Position numbers and translations under genes: made by a program. From Parastagonospora avenae f. sp. tritici 18332-5 (lineage: Eukaryota > Ascomycota > Dothideomycetes > Pleosporales > Phaeosphaeriaceae): a stretch of DNA of 64,000 nt. The notes below the pieces were generated by a model. That model saw nothing but the letters and a program-made list of their open reading frames with translations, had not been told where the DNA came from and searched no databases. Below are positions 1-9,738 of the stretch, piece by piece; within the stretch, counting starts at the first letter, position 1; the number at the start of each line of letters is the position of its first letter. The stretch covers positions 1 through 64,000 of the forward strand of contig JAFJTR010000052.1 of NCBI GenBank assembly GCA_022559985.1, written 5' to 3'.

Positions 1-77
1 ACATTGCCATAAGACGGTAATGAAGCATTCACAAAATCATACATTCTCATAATCATAACAACCCCCATTCATCCCCC

Positions 78-147
78 CCCCCCCCCCCTCCCCAACCCCC
101 CCCCTTCCAACCCCCCCCCCCCCCCCCCCCCCCCCCCACCCCCACCC

Positions 148-200
<53 letters not shown>
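78..200 (+). repeat. Poly-C tract in the 5' leader
   Basis: This stretch is almost pure C on the plus strand, broken only by a few A, T and AA interruptions, and it ends 17 bases before the ATG at 218. On the template strand it is poly-G, so it could fold as G-quadruplex or, on the plus strand, as an i-motif. Homopolymers of this length are rare in fungal genomes and hard to sequence, so the exact length is unreliable. It is also the reason long glycine-rich reading frames appear on the minus strand here; those are not genes. Confidence 0.9.
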
Positions 201-201
<1 letters not shown>

Positions 202-217
202 TCCCACAGCCGCCAAC

Positions 218-1309
218 ATGGCCGCCACACAGCCAGCACAAGCAGCCCAGCAGCCACCCGGCGCGCAGCCGCTTATTGGCACACAGAACCTCGACACCCT
301 CCAGAGCATGCTGAACCTGGTCTTCCTGCAATCCGGGCGCTTCATCAAAGAGCACCAATCAGGCGGCGGCACCGGTCGCCAGAAATTAGCTTTCCAGCGT
401 GCCGTACCCATCGCAACAGAGCGCTGGCACGATGCGCTTGACGAGCTAGAGAACGAAGTGCGCCTTGCGCAAGTAGTCCTGCGCAGAGACCTTGCACTAC
501 TGAAGGAAGATCGCAAGAAGCGCGAAATTGCCGCGAAAGAGAAAGAAGCAGAGAAAGCGAGGCTGGCAGCTGAGTCCCGCAACGTTGAAACTTCCACCAA
601 GCAGCCGGACCCTGTAGTCGAAAAGGTCTCTACCCCAGCACAACCCGAAGCGCCCACAGAACCAAAACCCGAGCAGGAGCCCTCCCCCGAGCAGCCCTTG
701 AAGCGCGAAGAAGAAAACGTGCCCCCGCCAATCGACACCTCCGCCGCCCAGGAAACAGACCGCGATCCCCTCTTCGACGGCACGCCCACGACCGCTAACC
801 CGCAAGACAACGAGTTCGACTTCGATGCCATGTTCGGCGACGCAATGGATACGTCTGGCGACAATAACAACCAGGACAATATGATGGACACGACTGGGGA
901 TATGGATTTCAACTTCGACGAGAGCCCCTCTTTGCTGCGCGGCCTCGAGGACTTTGCAAAGGACAGCGTTGATAGTTCGACGGCGCAGAATACTGGAGCC
1001 ATGGACGTCGATATTGACATGACTATGCCCGACCTGCCAGACCTCAACGCCAGTGCTGAACCACCTGCATCTGCGCCTGTTGAGCAGCCAGCGCCGCCGA
1101 AAGAACCGACGCCTCCGCCGCCACAGCCACCTGCTGAACCTGCTCCTGCGGCTGAGACTGCGAATAATGAAACCGCGAATAACGAGGCTAGTAACGACGA
1201 TCTCATGGGCGGCATGATGACGGACAACCTCGATGATCTGTTCAACATGGACGAGTACGCGAATCCGGAGCAATCGTCTTTTGACGACGCGTTCTTTAAC
1301 TTCGAGTAG
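218..1309 (+). CDS. Acidic nuclear-type protein, possible Mediator tail subunit (Med2-like)
   Basis: A single-exon protein of 363 residues with its ATG directly after the poly-C leader. The first ~95 residues are ordered and look conserved: a motif LDTLQSMLNLVFLQSG near residue 28, then RWHDALDELENEVRLAQVVL around residues 70-90, followed by a charged K/E-rich helix likely to be a coiled coil. The rest is disordered, rich in P, Q, E and D, with repeated short acidic patches (for example FDFDAMFGDAMD and DLDDLFNMDEY) that resemble activation-type or Mediator tail sequences. The N-terminal helix pair recalls the fungal Mediator subunit Med2 family, but that is an inference from pattern only; a plain hypothetical protein is the alternative. 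The gene runs toward the Ams2-like gene (convergent). Confidence 0.6.
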   Translation: MAATQPAQAAQQPPGAQPLIGTQNLDTLQSMLNLVFLQSGRFIKEHQSGGGTGRQKLAFQRAVPIATERWHDALDELENEVRLAQVVLRRDLALLKEDRKKREIAAKEKEAEKARLAAESRNVETSTKQPDPVVEKVSTPAQPEAPTEPKPEQEPSPEQPLKREEENVPPPIDTSAAQETDRDPLFDGTPTTANPQDNEFDFDAMFGDAMDTSGDNNNQDNMMDTTGDMDFNFDESPSLLRGLEDFAKDSVDSSTAQNTGAMDVDIDMTMPDLPDLNASAEPPASAPVEQPAPPKEPTPPPPQPPAEPAPAAETANNETANNEASNDDLMGGMMTDNLDDLFNMDEYANPEQSSFDDAFFNFE

Positions 1310-1725
1310 GACTTGAAGGTTACTCTTCTTTTGCTTCATGCTTCGGCGTTATATTAGATTTTGTGCGTTTCTATACCCCGGAGGCCGGCGCGTGCTCTAC
1401 TTCCACATCTACTCGCAATATTTATATAAACTCATCAAATATTAAGTCTTCAGAACTCCTGTAATATTACCCTCAAGTTGCGAACATGGTGAACTCGTCC
1501 TCTATGATTATTGATTGATTGGATTAATTCGTGCCCTGCAAAGCGTCTCAAAGCCATCGTCCGTCACTATATTCCTAACGCAGCACTTGCACTAAAAAGC
1601 TGCTTATCCCATGCCTTCGTAGCTAACATTGCGCCGTGATATGCAAGACCGTAAATCGCTAAAATGTCAAAAAAAGCACAATCATCCAATCCTCTCATCA
1701 TACCATCACATCTAGACGATGCTTG
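1310..1725. other. Convergent intergenic region
   Basis: This is the 3' region shared by the plus-strand gene ending at 1309 and the minus-strand gene ending at 1726. It is more AT-rich than its surroundings (for example around 1425-1450) as expected for 3' untranslated sequence and polyadenylation signals. I see no gene in it. Confidence 0.6.
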
Positions 1726-4700
1726 CTATTCAGCAAGTGGCATCTCGGGCGTCTGTCTCAGACCCTGACTCTGATCCTCAGGACTCTTCGCCGTCTCGGT
1801 GTCTTGCTGCTCGCCGTTGTTACTTGCCACAACTTCCTCGATGATGGCTGCGAAATCCATCGTGATACCGCCTACGTTCATCTTAAGCAACGCAGCGGTC
1901 TCCTGGCCATCGTTCAATTCCATCTTCACATCGTTGTCGAAGCTGTGCAGCATGGAGTCGCTGCCGAACATGCTTGTGCCGTTCCACATGCCGTTGGTAG
2001 ATGTGATGGGGTCTTCATAGAGTTCGAAACCTAGACCCAGTGTGCCGTTTTTGGGTGGTGAACTTTGCATACCCATGTCGCTAGACAGAAATTCGTCGTT
2101 CATGAAGTCGGCATACTGACGTCCTGGGGTGTTAAAGGTGGGGAAGTTATTGAAATCAAGAGCTTGAGATGGAGATGAGAAGCCGGCGCCGTCTGAAAGC
2201 ATGGCGTTGAGCTGCCGAGTGAAGGGCGTCTCTGGGGCAATAGTTACAGCCCGGGTGCCTCGTGGAGTGAGGATATTTCGTGAAGGCGTTATACGTGAAG
2301 GGGTCATAAGAAGGTCGCCATTCTCCGCACCTCTTCTGGAAGTAAGAGCGTTCCTGCGGCGCGAGCCAGGGGTCGGAGTCTTCAGTAAGTCTTGAAACAT
2401 CATGTCCTTCTGTGGCGTAGTCTTGGGAGACGCTGGATCCTCGAAAAGGTGCGTAAGGTCATCCTCTTCCTGAGCTGGTGGTGGTGGGCAGTTCTCCTTG
2501 TCCGGATTCTCCTGCTCAACATTGGCCATCTGTACAACAGGTGTCTCGAACCAGTTGGTTCTCGGCATCGCTGAGGGAACGCAACCGTCGAAGCCAATTC
2601 CCGCGTTATCACAGGTGTTGCATGGCCGTTCTCGATCACAAGCCCGATGTAACTTCTTACACCTTTGGCAACGCGGCCTGTCTGGTACGACATCCCTGTT
2701 GCCATCATCTGAAACCGTTTTAGGATGTGGTGGATGTGGTGGATGTGGTGACAGAGACTTCGCCTGGCCGTCCTTACGTGGCGAAGGAAATAGTAGTCGG
2801 CGAGTCGGCTTTGGTGTCAACTCTGGGTCAACATCAATGGGAGAATGCCTGCTTCCTCGAACTCCGGCAGGGCTTGACTGGATAGCTCGCCTCAAAGCTT
2901 CTTCTGCAGCTTCTTTGTCCAACTCAGAGGCATTTATCGATGACATGCAGCTGGTAGCGCGTCCAAGAGCAGGTGGCGGTGGAGGCATGGTCGAGTCGGC
3001 ACTACCATCAGTCTGTGGGATGCCTCCCGCACTCTCTTCTGGCATGATCGGCTCAGAGTGCGGTACAGGCGCGTCGGAGGCTAGGCCGTCATCCATGCTG
3101 ATTGATTTGGTACGAGCAGCTGTTGCCTGCCGTTTGCGCTTCGTTCCACGATCTGTCTTGTCCCAGAGCTTCCGTGGCCGCATTGAGCCCTTCTTGATAA
3201 GCCAGAGGCCACATGGGTTGCACAGATTAAGATCCTCAAATTTCTTGCCGTCCAGTTCCTCACGCGTGACCTTGTTCTTGAAAACTCGATAGGACAGGAG
3301 CCCACCATTCTCTTCAGAAGGCTCGATCACTTCGTAAGCAATGATACCCGTCCCCGTTGCGTCCTTGGAAATTTCGATATCGTTTGGCGTGCCTTCTTCC
3401 ACGCGGGTAAAAGCCTTTCTCCAAGTTGGTGTATCGATCTCTCCGCAGTTCTTGCAGTGTGGTGGCAGTTCGCCCGCAGCAATGGCTTGCTCCATCTTCT
3501 CTTTGATGTACTTCTTTCTTCTGGCACCTGATCCACTTCGAGGGTTACCTGAGTCTGATGGCATAGGAGCATCTGACATGGGCTCGCCTGCTCCCGACCA
3601 TGTTTGCGACCTCGAGAGTCCCTTGCCCCTCGGCGCTTTAGTCTTCTGTGGAGGCAGGTTCGGAGTGGCAGAACGGCTGTAGACTTGTGTATCAACCTCA
3701 CTGACAGGCGAAACATGAGAGGCAGTTGCGTCTGGTGAGTTTCCTTGAGCTGTGTTATTTGACGGCTGTCGCTGGTCAATCTGTTGCTGTGTCGGTCCGA
3801 AGGCGTGTGAATCCATAGGTCCCGGGCGGTTGGCAACGAAGTCCTGATCAGTGGTTTTTACGTGTTCTTGTCCATTGGTAGACACACTATCAGGCTGCTG
3901 CTCGATGCTTTGTTCAATCTGCTGCGGTACTGGTTTGCGGTAGTGTTGCTTCGGTTTCGGCACATATGATTGCGGTAGTCGGTCGACTGGGCCTGGATTG
4001 ACCTGTTGCCAAGGGTTGCCTGATCGGTCCTGGCGTCTGCGTATGCGGGTTTCAGTGGCAATGGGCAAGTCGCTGCCGTCCCAGATGTTACTGCCGAAGT
4101 CCATGCCGTCCTCTTCCAGACCTAGTGGCATGTCACTAACGAAACCAGAGTCATTGGGCAGCGGTAGGGTAGGTAATGGTGGGCTGGATGGGTCAGGGGA
4201 CGCCGTACGTTGAGGTGCGAGTGGGGGAGAGGAAGGCATGTCCATGGGGGTGTCTCCCGGACTCTCACCCCTCTCGTCATCTGTCGAATCTACGGCGGTA
4301 TCGGAGAACATGCTTGCATCGTATGGTGACATGTACGGTTGGCTTTGGTCCATTGATGCATGTCGTAATGCACTAGGGGCTGGCAGGCGACGACTTCCGC
4401 GCTGCCCAAATGCTGCATCGCGCGGCCGTGGTGTGGGTGCCCGCGGTATCGAATCGGCAGACGCCAAGGCTGCAGCAGGGTTGGCGGCAAGGGGTCTATG
4501 AAGACGTACAGATGCCGCTGTGCTAGCCGTCACACGAAGGGAATCGTGATGTGCCGTCAGTGGCGTTTTCTTGGGTCTTTTTGTCTGAATGATGCGGGCG
4601 CGCTTCTTCGGAGGGCCCTCCTCTTGCTGCTCAAACATGTACTGATCTTGACTTTGATAGTGCTGCTGCGGGATGACGTCGCTTCGCACAGATGTGCGGG

Positions 4701-5692
4701 ATGCTGGTCGGGAGTCTGGGTTGTACTGGTAATGGTGGAAGGAAAGAGTGCTCATGGCTGGACTAGAGGCACGGGTCGGCTGTGTGTTGAATGACAAATT
4801 CGATGGGTCGTAGAAAGAGTCGGTCCGCATAGGATCCTGTGACGGGCTGTTGCGGGTGAGCATCTGATGAAATGGCTCAAACCCTCCGATAGACGAGCGC
4901 TGGGAAGTGTGGCCGGGCATCGTGGGCATTGTCTGGGCAAGTTGGCTCAAGGCGGGGTTCTCTTTCAGGAAGTCGGACCAGGCATTGTAGTCAAAACCTT
5001 CTGGCATGAGCTGACTCAGGCTGTGGTATCTTTCCATATTCTCAACGTATTCATGTTGCATGCTTGTCGGAACAGGCACCAGCTTAAGTTTGACCTCCAG
5101 AGTCTCCTTCAAGCCTTTCCCGAAGAGTCCTTGCATATTTTGGCACACGCGACCGGTGACCATGGTCTGGGACTCGTCGGCAGGGGCATTGGGTGTCGAG
5201 GAGGCAGATGCGAGAATCCATGACAGCATGCCTTGGCCGACTAAAGGCGTCTCGTATTCGGAAAAGTCGTAGGCGTACACGGTATAATCATGGCCCAGCT
5301 TCGCAACGAGCTCGGGACTAAAGCAGCGAGTGATGAGCGATGGCGCACCAGTGAGCGTGATTAGCAACCCACCTTGAAGAGACAATTGCCTGAATGCATG
5401 TCTTAAGCTCTATGACTCCTACTTGCGTGTTCTCGTCGAGTGAGACCACGGGGACGTCGAACGCGTTCGGCAGTCGGGCCAGGCAGTTTGACTTGTTCTG
5501 ATCGTCGAACGTGTACAGTACCTTGACTATAGGCACGAAAAGGTTAGATACAGACTATCACGAAGATTTAACAAGCTTGCCTCGCATTGATCGACGCGGA
5601 ATGTCGCTCATGCTGTTGTCATCTGCGGTGGCAGACGCGGGCGTTTGCTGCATGGCACCACTCTCCGCCGGGGTACTGATGGGCGTCGACAT
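1726..5692 (-). CDS. Ams2/Spt21-like transcription factor with GATA-type and Cys6 motifs
   Basis: A 1285-residue nuclear factor in three exons: 5692-5581, 5526-5373 and 5317-1726. Intron 1 (5527-5580) has a GC donor (GCAAGC), branch CTAAC and TAG acceptor; intron 2 (5318-5372) is GT-AG. Spliced this way, the N-terminus (VKVLYTFDDQNKSNCLARLP onward, to about residue 135) matches the Ams2/Spt21 N-terminal domain known from fission yeast Ams2 and budding yeast Spt21, regulators of histone gene expression. Around residues 710-795 a GATA-like finger is visible: CKNCGEIDTPTWRK, then CNPCGLW, but with 74 residues between the two Cys pairs instead of 17-18. Around residue 980 there is a Cys6 motif (CQRCKK, CDRERPCNTC, AGIGFDGC). 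The rest is disordered and rich in S, P and Q. Two ACGCGT boxes lie 243 and 368 bp upstream. Role in histone/S-phase transcription is inferred from the family. Confidence 0.85.
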
Positions 5693-6410
5693 GGCTGCCC
5701 ATGGGTTGAGTTGTCGAGGTAGGCAGGCCGTGTCGTGGAGGTGAGTGGAGTCGCGTGGTGGAAAGGGAGGGACGTGGTCAGTGTTTCTAAGTCGCGATCG
5801 GTGGCTGGCGTATCATAGCGGAGCGCGTGCAGATGAACCACGGAACGAGAATGAGAACGTCAAAACGGGTAAAAGACGGAAATTTGGGGTCTATAAGTAG
5901 GCGGGATCGACGTAGTGCTACAACAGGCAGCAACACGCGTCGAAGAAAGGAAAAATAGGCGTGGAGAGGCGTAGAAATGGAGAAGACAGCCGTGTCGTGA
6001 GGTGCAAAGGCACGAGCTTGGGGAGGTTTGAAGCTAGAGTTCCCGCGGTCTACGCTACTACGCGTGACGCACACAACGCCAATCTTGCGCGTCCTCCTAT
6101 TGGCTCGGCGCCGGATAAACCCACGGTCTAGCTCAATTTCCGCCAAGCACGCTCACCTCAACTTCTTTCTTGATATCCATCTCCGATCGCTCCACATCAA
6201 TCATCCAAGCGCGTTGCCGTGGTTTTATAAGCTGATACTAGGTTCGTACACCCTTCCTTGGTCTGTGCATCTCCATGCGCAGTTTTTCGATTGCGGGCAG
6301 CACGTGCGCAGAGAATATTCGCAGGCAGAGGCTGGTACACCGAAAGCTAACAGCAACATCAGAACATCGTACACTTCCATTCGCATTTCATAGTTTCAAG
6401 AATCGCAAAC
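5693..6410. promoter_or_regulatory. Bidirectional promoter with two ACGCGT (MluI box) sites
   Basis: This 718-bp region separates the divergent Ams2/Spt21-like gene (minus) and the SmD2 gene (plus). ACGCGT occurs at 5935-5940 and 6060-6065. In yeasts this hexamer is the MCB element bound by MBF, which drives G1/S transcription. Spt21 and Ams2 are cell-cycle regulated in the yeasts, so the sites fit that gene; whether they act here is inference. An out-of-frame ATG 10 bases upstream of the chosen Ams2-like start opens a short overlapping upstream frame. No other gene is visible. Confidence 0.5.
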
Positions 6411-6917
6411 ATGGTTGATGCCAAAGTCCAGTACGTCTTATCGACCTCATTATATACGTGTAGAGGTGCTAACGTGTCGCAGAGAGCTCCTCGCGAAGCC
6501 GCGCTCCGAATTGACGTAAGTGCATGAAGCATCCTTTCTATATTTCTCTGATGCTAACTGTTGCCTAGCGAGTATGAAGTCGCTCAAGTCGAGGAACATG
6601 AGCTTACTACAGGCCCCCTCTCGATCCTCCAGACTGCAGTCCGCTCCCGCACCCAAGTTCTGATCTCATGCCGCAACAACCGCAAGATCCTCGCGCGTGT
6701 CAAAGCCTTCGATCGTCACTTCAACATGGTCCTCGAGAACGCGAAGGAGATGTGGACTGAGACACCGCGCCTAGCGAATGGACAGTACGGCAGGAAGGTC
6801 AACAAGGACCGATTCATTTCGAAGCTGTACGTATCGTCTAGACTCAAGACATGCGCCGTGCTAACAGTGAGCAGCTTCTTGCGTGGCGACTCTGTCATTC
6901 TTGTTTTGCTATCATGA
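6411..6917 (+). CDS. SMD2: Small nuclear ribonucleoprotein Sm D2
   Basis: SmD2 is one of seven Sm proteins that form the ring on spliceosomal snRNAs. Four exons: 6411-6430, 6483-6515, 6569-6826 and 6875-6917, all with GT-AG introns (for example branch GCTAAC in introns 1 and 2). The product is 117 residues, close to the usual ~118 in animals. After splicing the N-terminus reads MVDAKVQELLAKPRSEL, then the Sm1 motif (VLISCRNNRKILARVKAFDR), HFNMVLENAKEMWTE, the variable loop, and the Sm2 motif FLRGDSVILVLL at the C-terminus. All conserved SmD2 landmarks are present. The first exon is only 20 bases. The gene is divergent from the Ams2/Spt21-like gene. Confidence 0.95.
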
Positions 6918-7049
6918 TTTACGAATACCCTACGCTGCTAAGGCGGGCGCGTTCTCGGTGACGTGGTGGAGACGGAGATAAAAGTTACATAACATCGAGG
7001 ACCGGGCGGTCACCCCGAATACGAACAATCAAACGATACCCAGAGCTTT

Positions 7050-9015
7050 TCACTTCTTCAGACCTTCGCTCAAACCCAGCAACAATTCTGCGAGGCCATG
7101 TGCACCAGGATCTGGCACCTCTTGGAAACCTTCACCGCCAACATAGACAGTTCTTCCGAGACTGGCTTTCATCCCTTTGGTACCCTTCGATCCCTCTTGA
7201 GCCGCTTTCGCTGCGTCATCGATACTGCCTGTTTTAGACAGGTTTTGAACGAATGGGTACAGCGCGTCTATCAAGGTCCGATCTCCGGGTTGAGCTGGCG
7301 TGTACTTTCCCAGGGACTGCAGCGATGACTCAAGGGCTTTCGCCCAAATCTGGGGTGTGACAGGTTGGGGCGAAGCAGGCGCATTTTGTCGCAAGCCATG
7401 GGCCAGTGCGTTCAGGAAAATAGCATAAATGGCACCCGATGTACCGTCCATGGAGACTTCGACGACTTGAATGATGTTGTTCACCAGAATCAGAAGATCG
7501 TCTGTCTCCTTCGCCGTCTCCAGCATTTTCAGGATTGCTGGCGAATGGTTAACATCAGGCGACCAAACACGTGATCACCACTTACATTCCGCGCCGCGCT
7601 TCAGTCCTATGCCGCAATCGCCATCTCCGACGATCGTATCGTACCTCGTGACGTCGGGCTCTACTACAATTAGCCTATTGAGCGCATTCGTCAAGGTTTT
7701 CTTGGCTAGACCAGGTTCAACTGTGCACTGTCAGTGTGCGTATACTCGTGACCCACGTATGCATTACCTCTAAGGTTACTTGGCTGAACCTCGTCTCCAG
7801 TCATCCGCCCTTCGTCCTGCTTCACCTCTCCTCTTTTCGCCCACGTGCTCGTGCTGATCGCTGCAGACCAAGCACTCGCCTCTGCCGGCGCATCCAGCAA
7901 CTCCAGCATCGAAGCTTCTACAGATCCAGTGTCCGCTACTCTCAACAGACTGATACTGAAGCCTAAACCGTTCAAGCTCGTCATGAATGTGCCGGCCAAT
8001 ATCCTAACGGGCTTGATCTTGAACTCGCCTGCCAATTGCTCCACGACCTCGTTCGTGATACCACCCAGCTCGAGAGGACTAACTCCACCGAGGTTGTTCA
8101 CAAGCAGGATCACTTCATCTTTTTCGGTGATCTTGGAAAAGCTGCGGTCCTGATCTGCGGTGTTGAGGGAGTGCGACAACATTGTTTTAACGAGGCCGGG
8201 CAGGTCGGTCTTCCTGCGCTCAGAACCTGCTTCGTTGTGGATGCCCATCCCGATCTCGACTTCACCTTCTTTCAGCTCATCCCCTTCGGGCTCCCGGCGT
8301 CCAGGTACGTGTACGTGCGAAAGCGAGGATCCTATCGAGACGGTGTTGTCGGCTACGAGTTGTGCAATGCGCGTTACTTCCTTCAGATTTGCCCTGCGCG
8401 CACGTTAGCCTTTGACACCTTTCTTGTATTCTTCCCCAAGTTTAAGAAAGATATCGCATACCCCTTTGCAGCCATCGCCCCAGCAATTTTATGCACCAAA
8501 ACCGTTCCTGCGATACCTCTTCTCCCCACCTTTCCTCCTTTCGCTCTCCCGACACCCGCGTCGTCCCCAACAACAACCATATCTACCTCGATCCCCGCAG
8601 CTCGCGCCTTTTCAACCGCCATACCAAAGTTCAGCACATCGCCCGTATAATTCATAACCACGACCAAGACGCCCTTATCTTTCTGCACGCGGTGCAGTAT
8701 ACATCGCCGCACCTGCTCGGCACTCGGCGACGCGAAGATTGTGCCTGCGACGGCACCGGAAAGAAGACCGGCGCCTACGAACGACGCGAAACTAGGCTCA
8801 TGGCCTGAACCACCGCCCGAGACGATGGAGACTTGGGATGCGCCGTTTTTGCGGTATATGATCTTGTTGGCGATATCGCATTGGACAGAGGGGTTGGTGT
8901 GCGGGATGCTCAGGAGCGCGGTGTTGACGAGATGTGTGGGATCGTGGATGAAGTGTTTTGCTATTTTCAATTAACCTCATATCCCATACACTGCTACACC
9001 ATACATACACGACAT
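7050..9015 (-). CDS. DAK1: Dihydroxyacetone (glycerone) kinase
   Basis: ATP-dependent kinase that converts dihydroxyacetone to its phosphate in glycerol metabolism and detoxification. Five exons: 9015-9009, 8960-8462, 8393-7768, 7720-7586 and 7537-7050, giving 584 residues, the same as yeast Dak1. The first coding exon is only 7 bases (ATGTCGT) before a GTATGT donor; it gives MSSKHFIHDP, the family's usual start. The DhaK domain shows GGGSGHEP at residues 51-58 and later VSIGSSLSHVHVPGR with the substrate-binding His region; the DhaL nucleotide-binding domain shows TIVGDGDCGIGLKRGAE and SMDGTSGAIY. Intron 8394-8461 has GTATGC donor and CTAAC branch. Nothing looks broken. A non-ATG reading frame upstream of 8960 is intron, not a start. 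Confidence 0.95.
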
Positions 9016-9738
9016 TCTTATACTTCGCGCTCAAATCACTGAGAATGTAGAGGTTTCAATGCGCAGTTCACGAGAAGGAAAAGTGCCAAAAATGCCAGAG
9101 CCCAAAACCCAGCAAAGGGATTTCAACTTCCGCATCCCAATCACGCGGCCGGCCACACGGAAACGCGTCCACCATTGTTTCCAAGGACACGGCACATCGC
9201 ATGGCTTGGGGTGGGGTCGTTCGAGGTACCGTGAGGGGTAGCTTTAGTGGGGAAAGCTGTTGGTCCGAATTAGGAAGCCGGTGGCGCGGGTTACTATATT
9301 GGGACGACAGCGCAATAGCTTCACGATCCGATATGTGGGCAAGTGATGTGTCGTCACGATGGCATGGATATTCTTCTGGGAGACTTGAGGGAGAAAGTCA
9401 AGGTTGAGCCTTTGCTCACAACTCAAACTTATACAGGCGCGGTCTTCCTAGCAAGTGCAAACAAGCTGGAGCTACCCTGACAGGACGATGGCTATTTTGC
9501 CTGACATTGTTTATACAGACTAGTATCTAAATGTCATCGAATCAATAATACCGGCTATGAATTTAATAGTTAAGGTGAGCAATTGTAAGACAAATCGGAA
9601 AGCCATGTGCTAAAAACTGCTCTGGTGGTAAGCTCAAGTCGGGCTTATTTTGCATTTGAGATTGTAAATTAATAAACTCTTTACGACGCGATCAGGTGTG
9701 GTAAGGGCTCAGAGTGATCTTTGGTATTCTCTCGGTGT
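9016..9738. other. Intergenic region between two minus-strand genes
   Basis: Holds the promoter of the dihydroxyacetone kinase gene (near 9016-9300) and the 3' region of the F-box gene, which becomes AT-rich at about 9520-9680. No coding signal, RNA gene or repeat is visible. Confidence 0.5.

Noticed and set aside
37..1248. Minus-strand frame of 403 codons with a long glycine run
   Set aside because: It is the reverse of the poly-C leader and of the real plus-strand gene; the glycine run is just poly-G and the rest lacks a domain.
2498..3292. Plus-strand frame of 264 codons
   Set aside because: Antisense to the GATA/Cys6 part of the Ams2-like gene, which has clear zinc motifs.
8383..8970. 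DAK1 starting at a TTG at 8970
   Set aside because: There is no ATG there; a 7-base exon at 9015-9009 with a GTATGT donor gives the conserved MSSKHFI start.
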